From: Hyaloscypha bicolor E
Lineage: Eukaryota > Ascomycota > Leotiomycetes > Helotiales > Hyaloscyphaceae
DNA: 64,000 nucleotides
NCBI RefSeq assembly: GCF_002865645.1
Contig: NW_020194557.1
Coordinates: 868,001-932,000, forward strand
Reading direction: 5' to 3'
Of this stretch, positions 11,380 through 22,259 are shown in pieces. The notes below the pieces were generated by a model. That model was not told the DNA's origin and made no database searches. It saw nothing but the letters and a program-made list of their open reading frames with translations. The stretch's first letter is position 1. Every line of letters starts with the position of its first letter. The translations under genes and the position numbers were made by a program.

Positions 11380-11420
11380 TCCAAACCATGCGCGTGAGAC
11401 CGCCAGGGGCAAGTCAAGCC

Positions 11421-12023
11421 ACAGCCTCAGTACAAGCGAAAACCGCAACTTTATACGTCCATAATATGAAATCCCCGGGGGAAAAAACGCCTCTAAGCCC
11501 CTTTCCCCGGATATGGGCCAGATATGAGCGGAAATTCGCGTGCGTTTCTCAAGAGTCTGCGCACTTTAAACATCGATTACAAAACAACCACGCATCTTAT
11601 AGAAAGCCTTGTTAATATATTGATTGCAAACTTCTCTTTTCCAAAGCCATGGCTTTAATGGTATTTATTTGGAGTTATTCCCATTCAAGCCTTTCCTGCT
11701 GATACATTCTCAAATTTTTCCACACTCTGGTTCCGGAGAAGCGAACTGAAAGGGCGAAGAAATTTTGGGAAGACAGTCACATGACCGCAAAATATCTCAA
11801 CAGGAATATATTCCAGGGGTTGCGAGGATGATCAAGGGCTTTCAGGATGCAGTTAGCAACTTGGATGAGTCAGGCTTCAATGTTCCAAAAGTTCTGGGCA
11901 TTGAGACTATGACAAACGTCGCAGTGAATTCTGTGGAATTGTAGTCTTATGGTGTAGTGGTTTAGAAAAATCGGGTAAGAAATAGAAATTAAATTAACAC
12001 CATGGCTCTCATTCAGTACAAAT
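11421..12023. other. Intergenic, no supported gene
   Basis: This lies between the palindrome array and the 3' end of the SDR gene. Nothing beyond short random frames was seen. Confidence 0.45.
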
Positions 12024-13101
12024 TTAGTCCTGCCCATTCGCAAAAAGTGTTCGTCCCCCATCAATAGCAATACTCCTCCCATGGACACACGCCCCCGCTT
12101 TGCTCACAAGAAACAACACAATCCCCGCCAAATCATCCAATCCCCCCGCTCTCTTCGCTGGCGCCTTTTGTACCAAATCTCCAAAGATATCTGATCCAGA
12201 ACCTGTGCCCATAGGATTCATATTGCTCGGAACAACTTTCAACATCAGCTTCACCCTAGTCATTGTGGAGAGTCAAAAAAAAGTACTTACACCCAGGATT
12301 GATGCCACAAACTCGCACATACCACCTCGAGAATTTCGCTGCAAGCAATGAGACCAAATGATCAGTAGCTGCTTTTGTCGTCGCATAGCTCATCATATCT
12401 ACATTCGTAGCATTATGTAGACTCGCGATTGAGCTAGTGATTACCACCACTCCTCTTCCATGATCTCGACCTTTGCTGCCGTCTGGCATTTGCAGATCTC
12501 CTGCTGCGGCAAGTAGATCGAGTAAGGCAACCGAAAGGTAATAGTGCGCCATAGTATTGACTTGGAACGACTGTGTCCAATCCTCGTACTCGGAAGACCA
12601 AAGGGAGGCTTGCAGCTCGGAGAGAGGTGCTGTCAGAACGTTGCATGATTGTGGTGGATCTCGACGTATCCCTGCGTTGGATATCAGGATATCGAGGCTG
12701 AATTCGGACTCCCGGATCTTGTTTGAGGTTTGTAGAATTCCCTCTTTGCTTGTCAAGTTACAGGAGAAGCTGGACTGGACTTTCAGCCCGGGGTCGCACC
12801 TCCGAACCCAACCTTAGGAAGTGAAAATTCAAGGAAATTACGCACCCTATTGCAGTCCCTCCGCAGCGAGCACCCAGAGTGTTTAGTTCATGGACTGCTT
12901 CTTCAATCAGGTCATTAGGTAATCCGCAAACATAGACTTTCGCTCCGTTCGTGACCAGCCCCTGACTTGCGTCAGCTTGTATTTTTGAAAAGTAAAATAT
13001 GATACTTTTGCAATCATCAATCCAATTCCACTTGTACCTCCTGTGACCAGAGCCACTCTTCCCTTAACGGAGAACAAAGTGTTGACTTCTGTAGATGCCA
13101 T
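12024..13101 (-). CDS. Short-chain dehydrogenase/reductase (classical SDR, RhlG-like)
   Basis: Four exons (13101-13006, 12961-12846, 12799-12291, 12235-12024) give 310 residues; the introns are 44, 46 and 55 bp. The Rossmann fold starts with the NAD(P)-binding TGGTSGIG at 20-27. The structural NAG is at 112-114, the catalytic Ser lies in the ITSSIASL strand near 193, and the catalytic pair is Y209-x3-K213 (YATTK). The INPGF-VPSNM junction across the last intron restores the usual post-catalytic loop. The C terminus ends with the normal GRSIAIDGG strand. In fungi this subfamily is often annotated as rhamnolipid-type 3-oxoacyl reductase, but the substrate is not known. It is divergent from the SnoaL-like pseudogene, sharing a 698-bp upstream region. 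Confidence 0.88.
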
Positions 13102-13799
13102 GTCGTGTGCAAGGACCCCGCTGCTAAGCGAGAATGAAATAGGGGTTAGGGGTTAGACACCGCCAGACGACCTTCATCCAATAACCAGAGCGAGATTAGA
13201 ACTGGGGGAGTAAGAAAGGGTTTTGGGATTGGAATCAGATAGTGGGAGGATATCTGCATTGTTGAGGCGCAAGAGTGGGATGAAAGATCGAATCTAATCT
13301 CATCCGACTAAAGTTTACCTGCCGGAAACACACTGCCGAGATATCGCTGTCAACGTCCATGTCATTCGGGAACCAAAGTTTAGACATGAGCTGCAACGAA
13401 CTGCCTTCCTGATCAACGTCTCAAATTTTAATTTTCTTTGAAGAAGTAATCTGAATTCTATGTGCAGCACCATTGACGAAAACAGAGAGAGTCTGTGTGG
13501 TCGGCACCGTTTATTTATAAGCAACAGAAGCCTCACTAGTCACAGTAGATACGCGCCGTACGGTCTGTACGAAGTGGCTGTGAATTTGTAAGTTTGTACA
13601 GTAACTTGACCCCACCGTTGTTTTCCTCGAAAAGGTTGACTTCGTGATTTTAAAGCACAAACGCTTGTCACTCGTCACCTCTTTCCAACCACGTACTAAT
13701 AACATGTCCTAAAACGAACCCACATCTCCGCCAACACATAAACTGTACACCATAATTCAAATTGATTAATTCTTCTAACTCCCCGACTAACAATCAAAA
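13102..13799. promoter_or_regulatory. Shared upstream region of the divergent SDR and SnoaL-like genes
   Basis: The two divergent start codons are 698 bp apart with no gene between them. No specific element can be named. Any bidirectional control is inferred from layout only. Confidence 0.3.
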
Positions 13800-14153
13800 A
13801 TGCCCTACACAATCACACCTTCCCACCCGACCAGCCCCTGGGCACAGCGAGAATGGGAGCCCTTTCTCTCTGCCCTTGACCCAAACGTGCACTGGGTAAT
13901 CACAGACCCTTTTCCCAATGGTGCATACCCACTTGGCGTATATGTGCATCCACTCACCTCTCCTCAAGGCCCCATTTCACCCTCTCACACGGAAAACGTT
14001 GAACAGAACGCTAAGTTCTCGGAAGCGAAAAATTCGGGCTCCGTTAGTGAAGGTTTTGACAACACCGATTAATATGGTGTGGATGAGATGGACATTATTG
14101 GCTTGAAGGCGATTGTCGAGGGTAGTGTGTATGCGACGCAGAAGAGTGGGAAA

Positions 14154-14913
14154 CAGTGTTCCCAATGGGTGGGGCGCCTAGCGCCCCCTGGACCACCCAC
14201 CTGGTAAAGTCCAGGGCAGTTCTAAGTAATCTGACGCCCTGGCTTTTATTGGGTGGTCCAGGGCGTGACTTTTGATTACTCAGGGCGCCCTGATAGGCCC
14301 GCTTGGGGTCGATTTTGAAGATATACTTTAGGCCTAGCTCTGCAGATCGGGCTTAAGCTTGGACGATTTCCCACTTTTTTTGGAAAAAAATCTCTGCAGC
14401 ATAGCAATTTTCTCTCTGGAATTACGTGAGTTGCACTTGATTCTATTGATAATTATGTCTCAACCACCGATTTCTAGCTCTGATCGTGCTATTTCGCCTA
14501 GTGCATTACATATAACATCGTCCGCATTTAGTGAACTGTCTTCCATAAGTAGTACTAATCATGGCGATAAATTGATGATACCACCCTATCGGAGTGCTTT
14601 AAAGCCTGAAGCAATCGAGGCTAGTGAGTGCATAAGAAGTTGGGTAAAGGGGGGCTTATTTTATGGTAATTACTTTGAGTACTTATCAGCTGATCAGCAA
14701 AAAAGGGAGGCATCGGGGGGGGTAGAGAAGCTCCAATCTGTTACTCCTTTTGGCTAGCGCTAGGCTATTTTTAGAAATAAGACCTTCAGGCGGACCAGTT
14801 CGACCTGGTCCAACCCCTAATTAGCTAGTCCAAGGTAGTCCAGTTCTTAGATTTTTACTGGGTGGTCCAGGGCTAGCTCAAAAATCGGCCCTACCCACCC
14901 ATTGGGAGCACTG
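14154..14913. mobile_element. 760-bp non-autonomous hAT-type transposon with TIRs and 8-bp target duplication
   Basis: The element begins CAGTGTTCCCAATGGGTGG at 14154 and ends with the inverted copy at 14913; the first 20 bp of the TIRs match except at position 6. It is flanked by perfect 8-bp direct repeats GTGGGAAA (14146-14153 and 14914-14921). A CAGTG terminus plus an 8-bp duplication is the hAT signature. Subterminal motifs GGTCCAGGGC and its complement recur near 14190, 14255 and 14865. Only an N-terminal ORF remnant is inside, so it cannot move by itself. It sits in the SnoaL-like gene. Confidence 0.9.
14455..14757 (+). pseudogene. ORF remnant inside the hAT-type element
   Basis: From ATG 14455 the frame encodes about 100 residues: a Ser-rich start (SQPPISSSDRAISPSAL) and then SECIRSWVKGGLFYGN before the stop. 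No DDE or zinc-finger BED core is present. By position it could be the N terminus of a hAT transposase left by internal deletion, but I cannot show homology. Confidence 0.35.
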
Positions 14914-15309
14914 GTGGGAAACCTTATAATCATGATTGAATTTGTCTGCTAGTTTCCTATCATTTAAGGCGAGAAAGGAGATCAGTGGCCAGGGGGACAA
15001 GGAGATTGAGAAAGGGCAGCTGATATAAGTGATCGTGTAGATTTTGTTAGATTTTTATCTTTGAAGCGGAGAGGGAAAAGTTGATTAAGATTTGGGAGTA
15101 TATTAACACGGCGCTTGTGAGGGAAGTTGCGTAGGGGAATAGGGGGCGAATAGTAGATGGCAGATATGGCTTGAGAGGCTCCAAGAGAGATTCTCTGAAA
15201 ACTGAACTAAGAGAACACAGTTGCATTTCACGAAGAGAACAGTTCCTCAACTTTCCATTTGATAGTTTTTTACTGACATTTCATAACTGCCATCCCATTG
15301 CCTCCCCAC

Positions 15310-16211
15310 CTACACCTCATCCTTCGTCGTCAACTGCCCAAAGATTCCATCATAAATCGCCTGTCCAAGCGGGCCAGAACTGCTTGGGTTCTGACCAGTG
15401 ATAATTCTGCCTCCACCACTTACAACCACCTTCGCACCCCAGGCCTCTGCAGCCTTCACGAACTTGCCTCCAGACGCCGTGTTAAGCTGATCCTCAAGCA
15501 TGAACGGCATCGCGGCACTCAAGCCCACCTGATCTTCCTCCGCGTTCGAGAAACCGGTGACAGATTGACCGGAGAGCAGGTATTGGCCTGAGGGGAGCTT
15601 GACGTATGCTAAGGCGGCGGGACCGTGACATACGGCGGACACGATCTTGTTGTGGGCCCAAAATTCGTTGATGAGTTTGTGGGACGTTTCGTCCTTGGCT
15701 AGGTCGAACATTGCTACAAAGCGCGTCAATATAACATTCCTTTTCCAAACTACACCAGACCAAGGGGTGTATATATGAAAGAGAAGGGTGCGTACGTCCG
15801 TGACCACCAACAAAGAATATAGCCTCGTAATCATTCGCATGTCCGATGAATTCCGACAGCTTGTGTGTATTCTTCCATAGTGCCTCCTTCGTGTTCAGGA
15901 ATTTGGTTGCAGAGGCATCGCCTTTGAAGGCTTCGACGGAGGAGGGGTCGAGCGGCGCGGCGCCGCCGTTGGGAGATGCCACCACGACTTGGACGTGGTC
16001 TGCGAGGACTTCATATGGGTGAGCGAATTCGGGCTGGTGGTGAGAGGAACGTTAGCAAGAGTTGAAGAAGATGGGGTGGAAGGCGGTGACGCCGGGGTAC
16101 TAGGAATTGGGGGAGAAGAAGGGAAGAACTGACAAGATACCATCCAGTGGGCTTCCCAGTGTCTCCCATCTTGTCGTGGGAGGTGAGAACGAAGAGAACT
16201 TTTGGTGCCAT
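15310..16211 (-). CDS. DJ-1/PfpI-family protein (HSP31-like, putative glyoxalase III or chaperone)
   Basis: Three exons (16211-16134, 16033-15796, 15713-15310) give 239 residues; the introns are 100 and 82 bp. Splicing restores TGWYL-PEFAHPYEVL and VGGHG-PMFDLA, the standard joins of the family. The nucleophile is C134 in SAVCHGPAAL, the Glu of LPEFAHP precedes it, and the histidine follows directly (H135), as in Hsp31-type members. Known relatives detoxify methylglyoxal without cofactor and act as redox-sensitive chaperones or deglycases in cytosol (family knowledge). Length and motif order are normal. An earlier in-frame non-ATG extension is ignored; ATG 16211 gives the usual MAPKVLFVLTS start. 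Confidence 0.9.
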
Positions 16212-17019
16212 TTTGAAGTTGTTCAAATTAATTTTGTTGGAGAATTTTTATGTGGAACGGGTGAAGGCTTGTCTTGTCAGCTTGACTATTGTTAATAAAT
16301 TAACTGATCCTTGCGTAAACAAGACAATTAATGATTTGATCGTGGGATGCGTACTCAATTGATTCTTTTCTTCAGAGGGGTTGAAGGAGGGGTGGTATGA
16401 CAGCTGCGGCTTGTGCGGGACGCGACCTATTTATTTGAATTATCGAACCGGCCCTAATGCTGGTTCTGGATATTGTCCGAGCTGTTACTTCGGCGATAGT
16501 TTGGATTCAATTTTGGTGAGCTGTGTTATGTCCGATGAGGCGAGGGTAGGATGAGCATTTGATGTTCTTTGATTGAAGTTTCAGCACCTGCCCCGCGCTG
16601 ATGTCATTCGAAATGCCGAGGAATGTGGGGCAAGACCGTAAATACGGTACACACGTGTGAGAGGGATGGTGTTCACAAGATATGAGATACCAAGTAGCAA
16701 CGACATGAATTAGATGATATGTATTCGAAACCCCAATATCTGGAGGCTAAAGTTGCTAAAGTTGCTCTCAGAATGTGTGACACGTGACGATGGAGTGTCT
16801 CTAATAACCAGTAATGGAAAATATAACGAAGCATAAAATCTGAAATTGAAACCTCGCCACAAAATAATTCGGAAAGGAGCCACTTGGCTATGTTACCTTA
16901 TCCATTTCCTGGGGGAAGAATGAAAGTTACGCTGTGCAAGGAGGCACGATTATGCATTGATTCCAACCTCATTCTCCGGTTCATTCTACTAACGTGTGAT
17001 GATATTCATCGGGTATTGT
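16212..17019. other. Intergenic, no supported gene
   Basis: This is the region between the start of the DJ-1-like gene and the stop of the G-patch gene. The base composition is normal and no coding or RNA feature is recognised. Confidence 0.45.
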
Positions 17020-19773
17020 TTACTTCACATTCTGCCACGCCATCCCAAACAATGCATCCCTAGCATCAGCGTTCTCCCAATCAATCCTAATTTCCGCCGT
17101 CTCTGCCCCTTTCTTGCTCAGTGCCCACAAACTATCTCCCTTGAAATACGCCAACGTGCCATTCTTTCCATTTCCTGCAGCCGTAATTCTGTATAAAGGT
17201 CCAGCGGTGTGCATAACCTTCTTCTCGGGTAAGAGCTGCAAGTCGTTTTCGATGCACCAATCTTCCACTTTGTGTCTGAATGTTGATTCTTCCACAACGG
17301 GTGCTGAAGCTGGTTTGGGGGGTGTGACTTGTTTGGGCGGCGGTGATACGTGTTTCCTCTGGGAAGGTGCAGGAAGGTGAGTTGCTGCCAAGGACCCGAG
17401 ATCTAGGGCCTGGTTGATCATTTCGTGGCCCTTGTCGAATTGCTCCTGGATTGATGGCAAGTTCTTGATTTCGTCGGGGAAGACCTCATCTCGCCACCAT
17501 TCAAACCACTGTCCAATTTCCTCATTTGGTCCCACGACCGTGAGCCACTGGTGGAGAACGTCATGCCACCTCGGGAAGACTGCCTTGACGATGACCTCAC
17601 CGATGTAGCTCGGTTTGAGGATAACTTTCCAGCCGAATACGCCTTGAAGAGAAGTCATGTAGGGTGCTTGATCGTTGGGATCAACCACAAAATTTTTCTC
17701 GTTCTGCAGAAAGCGTGCCATACTAGGGATAACATGGTTCATGATCAAGGGTGTCCACTGGTCATTTTCACGACTGGGGCAGAGGACCTCTCGCCACTGT
17801 CGAAGACCTGGTACAACGCCTTTGTGGAAATCCCAAGTGTCGACAAGCTGCCGGAATTTGCGCTTGACATCACTAACAAGGCCGGTTGAGCTCTTGGGAT
17901 CTGCATGATGCGCTGGAAGGTACTGCAGCCATGGAAAGAGCCAAAGGTGAGGCAGCTCATGGGTGCGTCTCTTTTTCGGGTTCCAGGACGACACTGCTTC
18001 GTTGAGTTTTCCAACGACTGCTTGGTTGAGGATTTGTGAGCGAACGAAAGATGGTATGAGACCTTCCCACGCTTCAAACAATGAAAGCAAGGGAGTTGGA
18101 TCGTATACATCCCAGGTTTGGTTGATCGCCGATACAATCTTCGGAAAAATGATCTTGTAAATCATGCTTTCGTAAGCTGTTGTTGACTTGGCATGAACTC
18201 GATGGGATCCATCATTCACCAGATAATCTTGACCAGTGACTGATTTGCTCCTGCTTAAAGAAGCTCCAAGGATGTGCCGTATTTTCGAAAGTTGAGGAGC
18301 CATCCCGGCGAGTTTTGAATCTTCAAGTGGTTGCCAGCCTTCCGTAGCTTGGCGGAGAAACGGATGGATTGCTGCTACGGCAATACTCGATAGCTCTTCA
18401 TTAACATTGGTGTTGGTTCCTGATACCGACAAAGTATCTGCTGCCAGAAGAGCTTGCAAAACAGGGTCCCATTGCAAATCCCTCACAGATTGAGATATTG
18501 AATGGACGCTGTCAGCAAAATACTTCATCTGGTCGAACTCTCGTTGTTCTTCGTCTAACTCCTGTTGGTGTTGAATAATGGTCATCTCGATGTAGGCCTT
18601 CCGTTCCTCCAAGTTTTTCCACTCCTCCACATAGGCAGAAAGGTCATTTTGAGCACGACGAGCCAATTTCTTGGACTCGATTTGCTCAACACTTTCAGTC
18701 CCGGTAGTTGGCGTTAGTAGACCAGACGTAGAGGTCAATAAACGTTGGCCAGGAGCAGTCATATCCAGAATGGGGGCAAAAGCATCTGGGATCTGTAAAC
18801 CTGGCGCAGCTCTTTGTACTTCCTCTAATGTCCTGAACTTGGGCTTTGGAGCTCGTCGAGGTGTACTCATCCCACTTCCACTTCCACTCTCAATGCCGCT
18901 GGCTCTCGGTTTCTTGCGACGTTTCTTCCGCTCTTCATCCGAGTCTTCGTACTTCTCTCCCCGCAATTTGGCCTGCCGCTTCTCTTCTTCAATTTCCTGC
19001 TTCGATTTCTCCTTAACAGCACCCAAACCAACACCTTGTGGCCGTAGTGTAACTTCGATCACACCGCTCCGTCCCGTGCCATCTTTTCCAAGACCTTCCC
19101 CCTCCTTATAGCCCATCTTCGCCATCATCCTAGCGGCAAACGACCCAGCATTGACCGAAGGCCCTGCCTGGGTCTTCTTCCCACGTCCATTTCCAGAAGT
19201 AGGTGTGGAGAATGCACTCGGTCGTGAAATCCTAGGGGTCGATACTTCGTCATCGTCGTTGTTTTTGAGAATCGGAACGGCCGCAGAAGAAGGCACGAAT
19301 CCCCTTCCCAAAGGTGTGGCACTTTTCGGCGCATTGTTGATCTTCTTTCCAGGCGCAGGACTATGGAATCCCAAGCCTCGCGGCACACTCCCAAATCCCA
19401 AGCCCTTCGGCGCCTCTGCCTCTTCTTCAGCATCGTCCATGTCCACATCTTCCTCCACTTCCTCTTCCTCTTCATCTTCGTCCTCATCCTCGTCAAAAGT
19501 CTTCTGCCCCGTGCTGACAAACGACATCCCCTTTCCCCTCAAATTGCTCTTCCTCTTCCATTTCCGACCAGGCCCATCATCTTCTTCGCTCTCGGAGCCG
19601 AAAACACCGAGTGCTGCGCGCTCCTTCGCGTCTCGGCCTGTTCGTCGACGCTTTCTGGGGTTGTAGTCTGCGAATTCGTCGGCATTTGGATCGGTAGAGG
19701 GATGGTGGAAGTCATCTCCTTCGTCCGACGACTCGTCGGAGGAGTTGTGCGCGAAGGCGTGCATGGAAGACAT
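17020..19773 (-). CDS. ntr1: G-patch splicing factor, TFIP11/Ntr1 (Spp382) homologue
   Basis: A single exon of 917 residues from ATG 19773. The N-terminal TIP_N region (about 1-90) includes DPNADEFADYNPRKRRR and GVFGSESEEDD. It is followed by an acidic run and then the G-patch at about 213-255 (ARMMAKMGYKEGEGLGKDGT, then RPQGVGLG). The GCFC domain covers roughly 440-740 (WDVYDPTPLLSLFEAWEGLI, LPHLWLFPWLQYLP), and a conserved C-terminal segment is present. Ntr1/TFIP11 recruits and activates the Prp43 helicase through the G-patch to disassemble the intron-lariat spliceosome in the nucleus. The frame is also open 47 codons upstream, but those codons lie in the terminal repeat of the adjacent transposon, whose end is only 67 bp from this ATG. 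Confidence 0.92.
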   Translation of the reverse strand: MSSMHAFAHNSSDESSDEGDDFHHPSTDPNADEFADYNPRKRRRTGRDAKERAALGVFGSESEEDDGPGRKWKRKSNLRGKGMSFVSTGQKTFDEDEDEDEEEEEVEEDVDMDDAEEEAEAPKGLGFGSVPRGLGFHSPAPGKKINNAPKSATPLGRGFVPSSAAVPILKNNDDDEVSTPRISRPSAFSTPTSGNGRGKKTQAGPSVNAGSFAARMMAKMGYKEGEGLGKDGTGRSGVIEVTLRPQGVGLGAVKEKSKQEIEEEKRQAKLRGEKYEDSDEERKKRRKKPRASGIESGSGSGMSTPRRAPKPKFRTLEEVQRAAPGLQIPDAFAPILDMTAPGQRLLTSTSGLLTPTTGTESVEQIESKKLARRAQNDLSAYVEEWKNLEERKAYIEMTIIQHQQELDEEQREFDQMKYFADSVHSISQSVRDLQWDPVLQALLAADTLSVSGTNTNVNEELSSIAVAAIHPFLRQATEGWQPLEDSKLAGMAPQLSKIRHILGASLSRSKSVTGQDYLVNDGSHRVHAKSTTAYESMIYKIIFPKIVSAINQTWDVYDPTPLLSLFEAWEGLIPSFVRSQILNQAVVGKLNEAVSSWNPKKRRTHELPHLWLFPWLQYLPAHHADPKSSTGLVSDVKRKFRQLVDTWDFHKGVVPGLRQWREVLCPSRENDQWTPLIMNHVIPSMARFLQNEKNFVVDPNDQAPYMTSLQGVFGWKVILKPSYIGEVIVKAVFPRWHDVLHQWLTVVGPNEEIGQWFEWWRDEVFPDEIKNLPSIQEQFDKGHEMINQALDLGSLAATHLPAPSQRKHVSPPPKQVTPPKPASAPVVEESTFRHKVEDWCIENDLQLLPEKKVMHTAGPLYRITAAGNGKNGTLAYFKGDSLWALSKKGAETAEIRIDWENADARDALFGMAWQNVK

Positions 19774-19999
19774 TGTGTTGTTGTTGAATGATGTTTGGAG
19801 GCGGGGCCTCGAATTTTTATGACTGGTAGGCTGAACCTTACAGCCGCATGCGAAACACCGTTTAAAATGCGATTTTTTAGCGAGAACCAACAAAACGCGA
19901 TTTTGCAGAACCATTGGTTAATCAAGACTAATCGATCCACGAATTGCTCCACAACCACCTTATCGAATAGCCCAAAACTCGAAATATATCGTAGGGAGC

Positions 20000-21980
20000 A
20001 TGCCCCCAAAACGTTCCTCCAAGCGCTTGCTTGGAGAGGAGCCATCTGCTGAGAAAGTCACGAAACGAGCCCGAAGGCCTAACGCGAACACCCTTGACGC
20101 GTTTTCAGTACAGCAAGCTCTTATTCGAAAGCAAAACACTGGAAAGCGGAAGGTTTTAAAGGCGTCTGGGCTTCCTCAAGATATTCTATTACCGGAGAAG
20201 ACCCCAGTATCTCCAATTCCAATTTCTAGTACTCCCGGAATACCTCCTCCTGCTCCGAGCTCTCCAACACACCTCACCCTAATTCCACTATGCAAGAGAG
20301 CAAATGCCCCTCCTCCTTCGTCCCCATTTGATCCAAATGACGAAGGAAAGATGCCTCATAGTATATCTCTAATAATTACACTAATTATTAATGGATTACG
20401 CAAGTCTAATACCGGCATTTATATATACCTTAATATTAATAATATCTTTCGCGATAACCTTGAAACGCTTTACGTATACGTTTACAAGAGATATATAAAG
20501 CAGTAGGAGGATATACGCAAGCTAATACCAGGAGAGAAACCTTGATTATCTCATTAGAATATTATAATTGGCAATCCAAAAGGATAATACTATACCCTTC
20601 GTATTAAAGATACCAAAGCTTGGAAAAATATCGAAATTACGCTCCGTCAAATTAAGAAGGATAATAGAGCTTCTAGAAAACATACCTATAAGGTCGAAAT
20701 TAATACGATTTATATCTCTTATAATCGTCTGGTTACTCTACCCCCTCTATAAATCGTCCCGTCCAGAGGGAAGAGCAAAGCTCGTCCAGATATAGTTCAA
20801 TATATGAACCTTGAAGCTACCCCCGAAAATACCTCCGAAGTGGAAGCGAACAAAGAAGAAGAAGACGATAACGGCGATTCAAATGATCTAGATCTACTAC
20901 CTGTTTACGGACGAGCCTCTATAATAGCAAGATAGCTAAAAGAGAAGAGAGCTCGTAATAGTATACTCCCTAAATATTAATACCATTGCAAATAGCTCTT
21001 TGCCCGAACTCGGTATATAAGAGACGGTTACTCGAATAGAGAATGCGGTAGTACCGGTAATTACTTCCTCCTTAAGTAAAGAAATATATACTATAAGCTT
21101 TTATAGGAAGAACTAGACGAATAGGCCAAACTAATTAGTATTAATAATATTACCCTTAATATTTCTCTACCTAATTAGATTATTAGCTATATTGCAAGAA
21201 CAAACAAGTATATAAATAAATAATGAAACTATAAGAAGAAAGAGAAGATAATTACAGTTAATTTAAAAGAAGAGACTCCTATATTTCTAATTATAGTATC
21301 TTAACCTCCTGCTTTTATATAATATCCATATCCTTTATAACCTATACCCCCGCCTAAATACTACTAACTACAGCTCCAGTATTACCCTTCTCCCCTATAA
21401 TTTCAGTATTAACGTCCTTTGCTAGTATATAGTCAATATTATAATATTAACTATAATTATCCAATTACTCTATCTCGACTATATTACCCGAACCCCTCCC
21501 GTTCTATAATTCCCTCCTCCCCGATTCGAGAACTATATAATAAAGAGCTTACTAGGCTCTTATAATATATACTAGAATAAGAAGAAAAGAAAGACAACCG
21601 AGCCTATATTAAATATGGTTTTAATATCTTGAAGAGAAAGCGAATTCGAGTTAAGGATCTTATCTATACTTAAAAGATAATAAATATACTATATACCGAG
21701 AATATATGAATCGATATTTATATATAGATATAAAGGGCAGTAAAGGAATTTAAAGCTCTATAGAAACAATATTATAATACTATATAAGGACTAGTATAAA
21801 TAAGGCAAGCTTAATATTAAAAAGGGAGATTAATAGCTTTATCTTTTTATTAGGAATTCAGGAGAGATAAGGAGAATAGATTAGCTAGTTTCTTTAATAA
21901 TTACTAATATTCTAGTTATTTCCTTAGTACGGAATTAATCTCTTTAAGAAAGCTTTTGGGATATAGTAATATTAGATAGT
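20000..21980 (+). pseudogene. Unrecognised second ORF of element 1
   Basis: An intact start encodes MPPKRSSKRLLGEEPSAEKV, with further basic residues (TKRARRPNANTLDAF) and a Pro/Ser-rich stretch. After about 20340 the reading is broken by RIP-type stops. Fragments in other frames remain, for example EEEDDNGDSNDLDLLPVYGR and RDGYSNRECGSTGNY near 20840-21070, a Pro/Tyr/Gln-rich stretch near 21300-21500, and KYGFNILKRKRIRVKDL near 21615. The matching ORF of element 2 begins MPPARSSKRLQARAPSPEKS, so the protein is shared. The basic start suggests nuclear targeting or DNA binding. No family is recognised; the 3' limit is approximate. Confidence 0.55.
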
Positions 21981-22259
21981 AAAGATCTGAAAAGTATAAA
22001 AACAGGTATAAGACTATTGAAATATATAAAAAAAGGCTAATATTTTTCGAAATATTATTATAATAAAATCAAATATCTATTCTATAATTACTTTTGCCCT
22101 AAATTATATATAAAAAACTTTCTATTATAATATTAATTAGATAGCCAAGAATATCGAAATATAATAAAATTAATAAATTTTTAATGAAATATATACCTCG
22201 CTTCCAAAACTTATATTACTCCTATAAAAAGATACAAAGTACTAAAGAATAAAAAGGCT

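Larger units (their letters stand above)
13800..15134 (+). pseudogene. SnoaL/NTF2-like gene disrupted by a hAT-type element and a frameshift
   Basis: The ORF starts at ATG 13800 (PSHPTSPWAQREWEPFLSAL, DPNVHWVITDP). Later pieces of the same fold read TTPINMV, then in another frame VDEMDIIGLKAIVEGSVYAT and QKSGK, immediately followed by the element insertion at 14154. Past the element come PYNHD and, after a probable intron, FEAEREKLIKIWEYINTALV and REVA with TAG at 15132-15134. The last part is the typical 'K-x-x-E-Y-x-D/N-T-A-L-V' end of fungal SnoaL-like proteins. A one-base loss near 14075 separates TTPINMV from VDEMD. So the gene is dead twice over: one indel and one insertion. The family normally encodes small cyclase or unknown ligand-binding proteins. 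Confidence 0.7.

Noticed and set aside
11940..12000. tRNA-like A-box (TGGTGTAGTGGTT)
   Set aside because: No B-box, anticodon stem or acceptor pairing could be drawn around it.
19774..19914. Upstream ATG at 19914 as the main start of the Ntr1 homologue
   Set aside because: The extra 47 codons lie partly in the transposon TIR and do not resemble the family; the MSSMHAFAHN start at 19773 is followed by the conserved TIP_N region. It is kept only as a possible alternative isoform.
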